Shown here: piece by piece, positions 7,849 through 15,300 of the stretch
How the letters are laid out: every line of letters starts with the position of its first letter
Position numbering within the stretch: the first letter of the stretch is position 1
Assembly (NCBI GenBank): GCA_020630915.1
Contig: JAHDIF010000013.1
Location: 1 to 61,078, forward strand
Length of the DNA: 61,078 nucleotides
Reading direction: 5' to 3'
DNA from: Dokdonia sp.
GTDB lineage: Bacteria; Bacteroidota; Bacteroidia; Flavobacteriales; Flavobacteriaceae
Translations under genes and position numbers: made by a program
The notes under the pieces: generated by a model
What the model was told of the DNA's origin: nothing
Databases searched by the model: none
The model's input: the letters and a program-made list of their open reading frames with translations, nothing else

Positions 7849-9816
7849 TTGATTTCAAAAGAAACCATAGATAAAGTTTTTGAAACTGCTCGAGTAGAGG
7901 AGGTGATAGGGGATTTTGTACAACTCAAAAAATCTGGGTCTAATTATAAAGGACTCTCTCCTTTTTCTGATGAGCGTACCCCTAGTTTTATGGTATCTCC
8001 TGTAAAACAGATCTGGAAGGATTTTTCCAGTGGAAAAGGAGGAAATGCAGTTGCTTTTTTAATGGAGCACGAGCACTTTACCTACCCAGAAGCGATTAAG
8101 TACTTAGCAAAAAAGTACAATATTGAGGTGGATGAAACGGAGCAAACAGATGAGCAAAAAGAAGCAGCAAATGAGAGAGAGAGTTTGTATTTAGTGAGTG
8201 AGTATGCTCGCGATTACTACCATAGTACGCTGTTAAAATCTGAACAAGGGAAGGCCATAGGTGGTACTTATTTTAAGGAGCGTGGTTTTACTGAGGAGAC
8301 GGTAAAGAAGTTTGAGCTTGGGTACAATCCGGACCAATGGGATGCCTTTACAAGTGAAGCACTGCGCAAGGGATATAAACTTGAGTTTTTGCAAAAAACG
8401 GGATTGTCTATTGTAAAAGAAGAAAGACAATTTGATCGATTTAAGGGAAGAGTAATGTTTCCTATTCATTCTATGAGTGGTAGAGTCCTTGGTTTTGGAG
8501 GGCGTATCTTAGATAGTAGTAAAAAGGCGGCAAAATATCTTAATTCTCCAGAAAGTGATATTTACCATAAAAGCAAAGTTCTATATGGTATTTACTATGC
8601 TAAAAAGGCTATAGCTAAGGAGGATAATTGTTTTTTGGTGGAAGGATATACAGACGTGATCCAGATGTATCAGACAGGTATAGAAAATGTGGTTTCTTCT
8701 TCGGGAACTGCACTTACACCAGAACAAATACGACTGATTAATAGGCTTACTAAAAACATAACCGTTCTTTTTGATGGAGATGCGGCAGGGCAACGTGCGG
8801 CTATTAGAGGTATAGATTTAATCTTAGAACAGGGAATGAATGTAAAAGTTTGTTCCTTTCCGGAAGGAGAGGATCCGGATAGCTTTTCGCGAAAGCATTC
8901 TCAAGAAGAAATACGCTCTTATTTTTCTGAAAATGCCAAAGACTTCATACAGTATAAAGCAAATTTATTAGTTGAAGAAGCTGCTGGAGATCCTGTAAAG
9001 AAAGCGGGGACAGTGAGAGATATGGTAGAGAGTATTTCAAAAATACCAGACACCATTAAGCGCGAGATTTACATACAAGAATGTTCTCGTATTATGGAAA
9101 TATCTGAGGATGTATTGTATAATACATTAGCTCAAATATTCAATAAAAATAAAAAGGAGGCAGGTAAAAAGAGCAAGCCTTCTTCTTCAGAACCATTTAC
9201 TGTAGTGCCTAATGAGCTTGCGTCTAGTGTGGAGAAGGTAGACGTACTTTATGAATTAGAAAAAAAATTGATAGAGGCATTGTTACTATATGGTAATGTA
9301 GAGGAAGAGTTTGAAGATCTTGTGCTCAAAGAGACAGAAGAGGGTGTTCTAGAATTAGAACCTATAGTGCAAAAGGCAAAAGTATTTGAAAAAATTTATT
9401 TAGATCTTCAAGACGACGAGGTAGCGTTCACAAATAATTTATTCAAGTCATTATATTCTAAAATAATTAATCATTTACATAAAGAAAATGAGCTTAAAAT
9501 TAAGAATCTTGTGAACGAGCTAGACCCAGAGGAGTCATCAGAAATATCAAACATTGTTCTAAATGATGAGAAGTATCTACTCCACAGATGGGAGACTAAG
9601 GAGGTGTATGTAAAACAAAAAGATAAGAGTGTCGCCCAGTTGGTAACAGAGACCGTGTTAAGTTTACGAAAATACCTGATCACACAAAAAATAGAAGAAT
9701 TGTCTCAACAAACTAAAGAATCTACTTCTAATAAAGATATTCTTCTCGATATCTTGGACTATCAATCCCTTAATACATTACTGGGTACAAAATTAGGAAG
9801 AGTGTTGTCTGTTTAG
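7849..9816 (+). CDS. dnaG: DNA primase, zinc ligands missing
   Basis: DnaG makes the RNA primers for replication. The protein (655 residues) starts at TTG and keeps the three-part layout. The N-terminal CHC2-type domain reads GLSPFSDERTPSF and later WKDFSSGKGGN: the normal Cys-His-Cys-Cys ligands are Ser37, Ser40, Asp58 and Ser61, so no zinc can be bound there. The TOPRIM catalytic core is intact (VEGYTDVIQMYQTG, VLFDGDAAGQRAA). The C-terminal part should bind the helicase. An altered palindrome at 8883 encodes SFSRKH. Its stop overlaps the convergent regulator gene by 4 bases. Confidence 0.94.
   Translation: MISKETIDKVFETARVEEVIGDFVQLKKSGSNYKGLSPFSDERTPSFMVSPVKQIWKDFSSGKGGNAVAFLMEHEHFTYPEAIKYLAKKYNIEVDETEQTDEQKEAANERESLYLVSEYARDYYHSTLLKSEQGKAIGGTYFKERGFTEETVKKFELGYNPDQWDAFTSEALRKGYKLEFLQKTGLSIVKEERQFDRFKGRVMFPIHSMSGRVLGFGGRILDSSKKAAKYLNSPESDIYHKSKVLYGIYYAKKAIAKEDNCFLVEGYTDVIQMYQTGIENVVSSSGTALTPEQIRLINRLTKNITVLFDGDAAGQRAAIRGIDLILEQGMNVKVCSFPEGEDPDSFSRKHSQEEIRSYFSENAKDFIQYKANLLVEEAAGDPVKKAGTVRDMVESISKIPDTIKREIYIQECSRIMEISEDVLYNTLAQIFNKNKKEAGKKSKPSSSEPFTVVPNELASSVEKVDVLYELEKKLIEALLLYGNVEEEFEDLVLKETEEGVLELEPIVQKAKVFEKIYLDLQDDEVAFTNNLFKSLYSKIINHLHKENELKIKNLVNELDPEESSEISNIVLNDEKYLLHRWETKEVYVKQKDKSVAQLVTETVLSLRKYLITQKIEELSQQTKESTSNKDILLDILDYQSLNTLLGTKLGRVLSV
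8883..8896. repeat. Iterated palindrome, altered copy in dnaG
   Basis: CTTTTCGCGAAAGC has one extra T relative to the exact element. It is read in frame as SFSRKH within DnaG. Confidence 0.6.
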
Positions 9817-10451
9817 ATATTAGCACTTTGAAGCAGTCTAGCGTGTTTTATAAGTTCGGCTACATTTTGAGCTTCCAGCTTTTTGAGTAGCCTCATTTTA
9901 TAAGTACTTACTGTTTTCTCATTAATATTGAGATCAAAAGCGATTTCTTTGTTTCGCTTACCATTAGACAATAGGTTGAGTACTTCTATCTCTCTACTAG
10001 ATAGCTTTTTGTATTTATGTGCGAGGCCGTGAGTGTTATTCCCATCACTAACAAGTCGTTGACTTAGGTTCTCATTTAAATAGATCCCTCCTTTTTGAAT
10101 TTGATTAGTAGCACTAAGAATACGTTGTAAGGAGGCTGTTTTTGAGATATATCCAGCAGCCCCATATTTAATAGCGCTAAGAGCATACATTTCTTCTGGA
10201 TGACAACTTAAAATAAGAATTTTTATTAGGGGAAACTCTCTCTTAATAGACTTGATGGCCGTAATACTATTAAGATTAGGTATATCTATCTCAAGAATAA
10301 GAATGTCTACTTCCGTTTTTGTGAGAAATTTTAGTATATCATTGCCGTCATTAATGTAACCAATGACTTCATATTTCTGATCATCAGACAATACCGATGT
10401 AATCCCCTTTCTTGTAATAGGATGATGATCTGCTATTAGAACTTTATCCAT
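9813..10451 (-). CDS. LuxR-type response regulator with degenerate receiver
   Basis: This 212-residue protein has an N-terminal receiver fold and a C-terminal NarL/LuxR helix-turn-helix (LSSREIEVLNLLSNGKRNKEIAFDL, written here in part: LSSREIEVLNLL, then NEKTVSTYKMRLLKKL). In the receiver the phosphate-accepting Asp is replaced by Glu54 (DILILEIDIP against the usual DLILLDxxMP), and the acidic pair is Asp8-His9 instead of Asp-Asp. Ser82 and Lys104 of the switch are kept. It may therefore act without phosphorylation, although Asp56 lies close by. No histidine kinase gene is adjacent. It lies downstream of nadE on the same strand, 105 bases away. Confidence 0.88.
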   Translation of the reverse strand: MDKVLIADHHPITRKGITSVLSDDQKYEVIGYINDGNDILKFLTKTEVDILILEIDIPNLNSITAIKSIKREFPLIKILILSCHPEEMYALSAIKYGAAGYISKTASLQRILSATNQIQKGGIYLNENLSQRLVSDGNNTHGLAHKYKKLSSREIEVLNLLSNGKRNKEIAFDLNINEKTVSTYKMRLLKKLEAQNVAELIKHARLLQSANI

Positions 10452-10556
10452 TGTTGTTTGCTTAAAATGCGTTTACAAGTAAATTTATAGGGGGAAACTT
10501 GCGGTACGAATCTACAAAGAAAAATAAATAGTTAGTTACGAAAATCGCTTAAATGA

Positions 10557-11348
10557 CTAATTTTTAAGATAATTAGGTATTTCACATACTGGAATTGGAT
10601 TCATTTTGTGTTGATTTATAGTATTGAGCCTTTTATAGAGCTCAAATACACGCTTTTGTTCACCTGTAAAATCAGAAGCGGTATTTCCTTGTTCATCTTC
10701 AAGCATTGCCCACTCCAGTTGATCATAGGTTGCTCCAATTTGATCTTCGTCAGAGCGGTCGTCTCCCCAAAGTCCATCTGTAGGTTTGGCTTTTTGAATA
10801 CTCATAGGTACATTTACAAAGGCGGCTAGGTCGTAAACTTCTGATTTCATCAGATCTGCAATAGGGCTGAGGTCTACACCGCCATCACCATATTTTGTGT
10901 AGAATCCTACTCCAAAATCTTCTACCTTATTACCTGTTCCTGCAACAAGATATCTTTTGAGCCCCGCAAAGTAATAGAGTGTAGTCATGCGCATGCGTGC
11001 TCTTGCATTTGCTAGACTTAAATTGCTTTGCTCACTCTCAGCTTCTTCTGGAACTGCTCTTTTAAACGTTTCAAAAAATTCAGTAAGTTCTACTTCTACA
11101 CTAGAGACATTGTTATATCTCGCTTTAAGTTGTGCGATATGCTCTTGTGCTCTGGTTACTTGACTTAGCGCTTGATGGATAGGCATTTCTATACAAAGAG
11201 TAGGAAAACCGGTCATAGCACATAGAGTAGAAGTTAGACCACTATCGATCCCACCACTCACACCTACCACAAATCCATTCATTCCTGCATTAGTGGCATA
11301 TTCTTTAAGCCAGTTTACAATGTGATCAACAACTTTATCAGTTTGCAT
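10557..11348 (-). CDS. nadE: NAD(+) synthase, ammonia-dependent type
   Basis: NadE converts nicotinate adenine dinucleotide to NAD in the last step of NAD synthesis. The 263-residue protein lacks the glutaminase domain, so ammonia is the expected nitrogen donor. GVSGGIDSGLTSTLC is the PP-loop ATP pyrophosphatase motif. VAGTGNKVEDFGVGFYTKYG and GDGGVDLSPIADLMKSEVY are strongly conserved in the family, followed by KPTDGLWGDDRSDEDQIG. It is divergent from gldB; nadE next to gldB-gldC is also the arrangement known in Flavobacterium johnsoniae. Confidence 0.95.
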   Translation of the reverse strand: MQTDKVVDHIVNWLKEYATNAGMNGFVVGVSGGIDSGLTSTLCAMTGFPTLCIEMPIHQALSQVTRAQEHIAQLKARYNNVSSVEVELTEFFETFKRAVPEEAESEQSNLSLANARARMRMTTLYYFAGLKRYLVAGTGNKVEDFGVGFYTKYGDGGVDLSPIADLMKSEVYDLAAFVNVPMSIQKAKPTDGLWGDDRSDEDQIGATYDQLEWAMLEDEQGNTASDFTGEQKRVFELYKRLNTINQHKMNPIPVCEIPNYLKN

Positions 11349-11359
11349 ATATCTATATT

Positions 11360-11382
11360 TAGTTTTGTAAGACGTATTTTTG
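11360..11382 (+). promoter_or_regulatory. Two candidate -7 boxes for gldB
   Basis: TAGTTTTG (11360-11367) and TATTTTTG (11375-11382) both match TAnnTTTG, 15 bp apart, upstream of gldB. The leader would be 70-85 bases. Confidence 0.35.
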
Positions 11383-11453
11383 TAACGGTATTAAGAATCC
11401 ATAAAATGATTCATTTTTTTATTCGTTTAAGAGCTTTAAAGATACATATTCCT

Positions 11454-12407
11454 ATGAAGAATTTTTTATGGTCTCTTGTAATATTATTGAGTATTCTTTC
11501 TTGTGGAGAAGAAAGTAAGGTAAAGCCAGAAATTAGAGAACTCCCTATAGATTTTGAATTGAAAAGATTTGATGTAGCACTCGCAAATGCTAGCATAAGT
11601 GATATTGGTAGTCTAAGAAAGGAGTACCCTTATTTCTTTTCTAAACGATATGATGAGCCTTATTGGGAAGAAAAAATACAAGATACTATACAGCAAGAAA
11701 TACAAGAGCAGGTAGCGAAGACTTTTAGTGATATAAATGATGTAGAATATAGATTAGAATTGCTATTTAAGCACGTTTCCTATTATTTCCCAGAAGTTAC
11801 TGTACCTAAAACTATCACAGTAGCAACAGATGTAGATTATAAAAACAAAGTTATTTTAACAGACAGTTTGTTGTTTGTTTCTCTATCCACTTATTTAGGG
11901 TCTGATCATTATTTTTATGATGGTATTGCTCGATTTCATTCTAAAAATTTCAGGAAAGATCAGATAGTTGTTGATGTGGCACACGCTTTCGCGAAAGCAA
12001 AAACACCACCACCTACATCCTTACAATTTATAGATCATCTCATCTATGAAGGGAAGATACTTTATGTAATGGGGCAATTATTACCAGAAGAGCCTTTACA
12101 CGAAATACTATCTTATCAAGAAGACGAACTGGTGTTTGTTCAAGAAAATGAGGTGAATATATGGGAGTACTTTGTGTCTAAAGAGGTATTATTTAGTACA
12201 GATAAAAAGTTGCTTTCACGTTTTGTAGACCCTGCTCCTTTCTCTAAATTTTATTTAGACTTAGATAATGAGACTCCAGGAAGAATAGGGAGATATATAG
12301 GTTACAAAATGGTTGCGTCTTATATGGCTAAAAATACTACACCTCTCAAACTGATGCTTATAGAGGATGCAGAGACGCTTTTTAATAATTCAAAATACAA
12401 ACCCTAA
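11454..12407 (+). CDS. gldB: Gliding motility lipoprotein GldB
   Basis: GldB is an outer-membrane-associated lipoprotein needed for gliding in Flavobacterium; loss of it stops motility, and its exact part in the T9SS-powered machinery is unsettled. The chosen start (MKNFLWSLVILLSILSCGEE) gives a lipoprotein signal with lipobox LSILSC, so Cys17 would be lipidated. The open frame extends 44 codons upstream without a signal-like sequence. Family-typical stretches are LKRFDVALANAS, FFSKRYDEPYW, FIDHLIYEGKILYVM and GRIGRYIGYKMVASYM. An exact palindrome at 11985 encodes AFAKA within HAFAKAKT. gldC follows after 2 bases. Confidence 0.92.
   Translation: MKNFLWSLVILLSILSCGEESKVKPEIRELPIDFELKRFDVALANASISDIGSLRKEYPYFFSKRYDEPYWEEKIQDTIQQEIQEQVAKTFSDINDVEYRLELLFKHVSYYFPEVTVPKTITVATDVDYKNKVILTDSLLFVSLSTYLGSDHYFYDGIARFHSKNFRKDQIVVDVAHAFAKAKTPPPTSLQFIDHLIYEGKILYVMGQLLPEEPLHEILSYQEDELVFVQENEVNIWEYFVSKEVLFSTDKKLLSRFVDPAPFSKFYLDLDNETPGRIGRYIGYKMVASYMAKNTTPLKLMLIEDAETLFNNSKYKP
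11985..11998. repeat. Iterated palindrome, exact copy in gldB
   Basis: GCTTTCGCGAAAGC is read in frame as AFAKA inside GldB. Confidence 0.9.
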
Positions 12408-12409
12408 TA

Positions 12410-12745
12410 ATGGCTAAAACACATACATCAGATATTAAAATTGCAATAGAACTAGACGAAAATCGCGTTCCAGAAAAACTCGCTTGGACAGCAAGAGATG
12501 GAGGTGTCGCAAATGAAGAGGCAAAGGCAGTTTTATTGTCACTTTGGGATCATAAAAATCAAGAATCTGTGCGTATAGATTTATGGACCAAGGATATGCC
12601 TGTAGACGAGATGCAAGTATTTTTTCATCAAACGCTGGTGGGGATGACAGATTCTTTTAGGCGTGCCACGGGCAATGATAAGATGGCAGATACGATGAAG
12701 GATTTTACAGATTACTTTGCAGAGCATCTCAATCTTACAAAATAG
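12410..12745 (+). CDS. gldC: Gliding motility protein GldC
   Basis: GldC is a small soluble protein required for full gliding; it is thought to stabilise GldB. The 111-residue protein has no signal peptide. It matches the family along its length, with KIAIELDENRVPEKLAWTA at the start, LLSLWDHKNQESVRIDLWTK in the middle and MTDSFRRATGNDKMADTMKD near the end. It directly follows gldB (2-base gap), so they are translated from one mRNA. Confidence 0.93.
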   Translation: MAKTHTSDIKIAIELDENRVPEKLAWTARDGGVANEEAKAVLLSLWDHKNQESVRIDLWTKDMPVDEMQVFFHQTLVGMTDSFRRATGNDKMADTMKDFTDYFAEHLNLTK

Positions 12746-12800
12746 TTGCAGCGTTTAAATCTGTTTTGCAATTCGTTATCAGTAGTTTAAAAGGTAGAGG

Positions 12801-13175
12801 ATGAAAAAATTGATATTCGTATACAATGCAAATTCTGGCTTGGTCAATTCTTGGATAGACATTGCACATAAAATTATAAAGCCTTCTACCTACGAATGTC
12901 ATTTGTGTGAATTGACGCATGGTAGCTTTAGCGAAAAGCATATGTGGACATCCTTTAAAAAAGAATGTAACATACCGCTAGCGTTCTATCACAAGGATGA
13001 GTTTCTCAAGAAGTATAAATCAAAGTGGCTGCCTACATATGATTTTCCTATTATTTTAGGTGTAGACCAACAGGAATTGATACCTCTTGTATCTGCCCAA
13101 GAATTAGAAAAAATAACCTCCGTAGAAGTCTTAATAGAAAAGATAAAATCGCTTACTCTGCTAGATTCTGATTGA
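12801..13175 (+). CDS. Conserved-looking protein of unknown function
   Basis: I do not recognise this 124-residue soluble protein. It starts MKKLIFVYNANSGLVNSWID, then has KIIKPSTYECHLCELTHG with a CxxC pair (CHLC), and FLKKYKSKWLPTYDFPIILG, ending in an acidic and helical stretch. The beta start, the Cys pair and the overall size recall a thioredoxin-like fold, but the CxxC is not in the usual place, so that is only a suggestion. No signal peptide is present. Its 3' end overlaps that of ysxC on the other strand by 23 bases, which is unusual in this window. It may be read on from gldC. Confidence 0.65.
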   Translation: MKKLIFVYNANSGLVNSWIDIAHKIIKPSTYECHLCELTHGSFSEKHMWTSFKKECNIPLAFYHKDEFLKKYKSKWLPTYDFPIILGVDQQELIPLVSAQELEKITSVEVLIEKIKSLTLLDSD

Positions 13176-13758
13176 CCTTGTCTATATAGTCTAGAATGTC
13201 TTCTTGCCCCGTTTTATGAGTAGCGCTACTTACGAAATAATTAGGAAATTCTTCCCAAGAAGTATCGAGTAGAGCCTCCTTGTACTGTGCGATATTTCTT
13301 TCTAAGGCGTTAGGTTTGAGCTTATCTGTCTTTGTAAAAATAATAGAAAATGGGATTTGTCTAGCCCCTAGATACTCCATAAAATCTGTGTCAATAGGCT
13401 GGGGTTCGTGTCTAGAATCTACAAGAACAAAGGCAGATATTAACTGGCGGCGCTTTTCAAAATAGTCTGTGATAAACTTCTGGAAATACTTCTTGTCTTT
13501 TTTAGAAACACGTGCATATCCATAACCAGGTAAATCTACGAGGTGCCAATTTTTATTAATCAAAAAATGATTGATAAGCTGTGTTTTTCCAGGGCGTCCA
13601 GAAGTCTTAGCTAGGCTCTTCCGGTTGGTAAGCATATTGATGAGAGAAGATTTTCCCACATTAGATCTTCCAATAAATGCATATTCTGGAATCATCGTAT
13701 TGGGGCACTTAGCAACTTCTGAGTTACTAACCACAAATTCTGCAGATTTTATCTTCAT
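13153..13758 (-). CDS. ysxC: Ribosome biogenesis GTP-binding protein YsxC/EngB
   Basis: YsxC (YihA, EngB) is an essential GTPase in assembly of the large ribosomal subunit. The 201-residue protein shows all G motifs: G1 GRSNVGKSS, G2 region around GRPGKTQLINHF, G3 DLPGYGYARV and G4 TKTDKLK, with SSATHKTGQEDIL as G5. Length and order are normal. It lies 12 bases downstream of the alpha/beta hydrolase gene on the same strand, suggesting one transcript. Confidence 0.96.
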   Translation of the reverse strand: MKIKSAEFVVSNSEVAKCPNTMIPEYAFIGRSNVGKSSLINMLTNRKSLAKTSGRPGKTQLINHFLINKNWHLVDLPGYGYARVSKKDKKYFQKFITDYFEKRRQLISAFVLVDSRHEPQPIDTDFMEYLGARQIPFSIIFTKTDKLKPNALERNIAQYKEALLDTSWEEFPNYFVSSATHKTGQEDILDYIDKVNQNLAE

Positions 13759-13770
13759 TAATTAAGATCT

Positions 13771-14535
13771 TTAGAAATCTCTTTTTTTGAGCCAGCTCAA
13801 TAGAATCTTATTAAATTCTTCAGGTTGTTCCATCATAGCAGCGTGCCCACATTTATCAATCCAGAATAGTTCTGAGTCTGGCAATAATTTTTCAAAATCT
13901 ACAGCGACCTCGGGTGGTGTGACACTGTCTTGTTTTCCCCAGATGATACAAGTAGGGGTATGCATATCTGGCAGATCTTGAGCCATGTTATGTCGTATAG
14001 CACTCTTGGCAATGGCGAGTGTTTTAATAAGTTTATTACGATCGTTTACCGTATCGTACACTTCGTCTACAATTTCTTTTGTGGCAATGGTAGGATCATA
14101 GAAAACGGCTTGTGCCTTTTTCTTAATGTATTCATAATCGCCACGTTTAGGATAACTTTCTCCCATTGCATTTTCATATAAACCAGAACTTCCAGTAATC
14201 ACGAGTCCTTTTGTATTTTCAGGATAATGCTTTGTGTGGTAAAGGCCTACGTGGCCACCCATAGAGTTTCCTAAAAGAATTACATCCCTATAGCCTAAAG
14301 TGGTTATAAATTCTTGAAGGTATTTTGCAAAACTTTTCACTCCTGTTTTTACCAGGGGCATGGAGTATACAGGTAGTTCAGGAATGACAACTTTGTATCC
14401 GTTTTCAGTAAGAAATTGAGTGACAGAATCAAAGTTACTTAGACCTCCCATTAGACCGTGTAGAATAATTATAGGCGTGCCCTCGCCTTCTTCTAGGTAC
14501 GTGAAATTCCCGTTCTTTTTGAGGTTATGATTCAT
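13771..14535 (-). CDS. Alpha/beta hydrolase
   Basis: This 254-residue protein has the alpha/beta hydrolase fold: oxyanion motif ILHGLMGGLSN, nucleophile elbow GNSMGGH with catalytic Ser, an acid in CIIWGKQDSVTPPE and the catalytic His in CGHAAMMEQPEEF. Substrate and reaction (esterase, lipase, dehalogenase or C-C hydrolase) cannot be told. The open frame can start at a TTG at 14550; I use the ATG at 14535 (MNHNLKKNGNF). It has no signal peptide. ysxC follows after 12 bases. Confidence 0.88.
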   Translation of the reverse strand: MNHNLKKNGNFTYLEEGEGTPIIILHGLMGGLSNFDSVTQFLTENGYKVVIPELPVYSMPLVKTGVKSFAKYLQEFITTLGYRDVILLGNSMGGHVGLYHTKHYPENTKGLVITGSSGLYENAMGESYPKRGDYEYIKKKAQAVFYDPTIATKEIVDEVYDTVNDRNKLIKTLAIAKSAIRHNMAQDLPDMHTPTCIIWGKQDSVTPPEVAVDFEKLLPDSELFWIDKCGHAAMMEQPEEFNKILLSWLKKRDF

Positions 14536-14679
14536 AGTTGTGGTTCGCAATTGCTCGGTCGCAAATATAGGTATTTCCTTATTGATAGTTCAATATAAAA
14601 AGAAATGCTTTAGGAAGCGGTATGGTAGATTTTTTCAATAAGAGAGAGGCATACTCGCCATTTTTTTTTTTCAATTTAA

Positions 14680-14693
14680 GCTTTCGCGAAAGC
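14680..14693. repeat. Iterated palindrome, exact copy
   Basis: GCTTTCGCGAAAGC about 150 bases before mraZ, next to a run of eleven or more T, in the control region of the dcw cluster. Confidence 0.9.
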
Positions 14694-14742
14694 GCATAGA
14701 AAACAATCATTTTTTGTTAATAACAGGCTTAAGTGTCAAAAC

Positions 14743-14751
14743 TTATCAACA
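14743..14751 (+). promoter_or_regulatory. DnaA-box-like nonamer
   Basis: TTATCAACA differs by one base from the DnaA box TTATCCACA and lies just upstream of the proposed MraZ boxes. A single degenerate box is weak evidence. Confidence 0.25.
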
Positions 14752-14780
14752 AAGTGCAGTAAAGTGGGGAAATGTGCAAT
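14751..14780 (+). promoter_or_regulatory. Probable MraZ operator
   Basis: Three direct repeats follow one another with an exact 10-bp period: AAAGTGCAGT, AAAGTGGGGA and AATGTGCAAT. MraZ of Mollicutes is reported to bind AAAGTG[T/G] repeats, and that of E. coli TGGGN repeats, each at 10-bp spacing. The repeats end 9 bp before the -7 box, where a bound repressor would block RNA polymerase. Confidence 0.7.
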
Positions 14781-14789
14781 TTTTTGATT

Positions 14790-14797
14790 TATATTTG
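14790..14797 (+). promoter_or_regulatory. Candidate -7 box for the dcw operon
   Basis: TATATTTG matches TAnnTTTG, 29 bases before the mraZ GTG. The -33 position is occupied by the MraZ-type repeats and has no TTG. Confidence 0.5.
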
Positions 14798-14826
14798 GTT
14801 TATTAAGCAATTGAGAAGAACGACTA

Positions 14827-15300
14827 GTGATTAATTTGATAGGAACATACGAATGTAAAGTAGATGCTAAAGGCAGGCTTATGCTGCCTCAGGCGTTTAA
14901 GAAGCAGTTGTCGTCTGTTCTTCAAGATGGGTTTGTGCTCAAACGTGCGGTATTTCAAAAATGTCTGGAGTTATATCCTATGGCAGAGTGGAATGCGGTT
15001 TCTCAAAAAGTAAATAGACTTAACCGTTTTAATAAAAAGAACGATGAGTTTATACGTCGCTTTAATGCTGGAGTGAAGCCGGTAGAGATGGATGCTTCTG
15101 GGAGGATTTTAATCTCAAAAGATCTACACGCTTTTGCAAATACCAAAAAAGAAATTGTGGTAAATGCGGCGATTAATGTGCTGGAGATTTGGGATAAAGA
15201 GTTGTATGAAAGGGCTATAGATGAGGCTGCTCTTGACTTTGCCGAGCTTGCTGAAGAAGTAATGGGGGATCAAAATGATATGCTAGATGGAGTATCATAA
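14827..15300 (+). CDS. mraZ: Transcriptional regulator MraZ
   Basis: MraZ is the conserved first gene of the division and cell-wall (dcw) cluster and in other bacteria binds its own promoter. The 157-residue protein starts at GTG (MINLIGTYECKVDAKGRLML). It has two SpoVT/AbrB-like beta domains marked by DAKGRLMLP near residue 13 and DASGRILISKDL near residue 90. Length is normal. rsmH overlaps its 3' end by 14 bases. The repeats at 14751-14780 suggest autoregulation. Confidence 0.95.
   Translation: MINLIGTYECKVDAKGRLMLPQAFKKQLSSVLQDGFVLKRAVFQKCLELYPMAEWNAVSQKVNRLNRFNKKNDEFIRRFNAGVKPVEMDASGRILISKDLHAFANTKKEIVVNAAINVLEIWDKELYERAIDEAALDFAELAEEVMGDQNDMLDGVS

Noticed and set aside
12928-12942. GCTTTAGCGAAAAGC as a further palindrome copy
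   Set aside because: It differs at two or more places, including the TCGCGA core, and could be chance.
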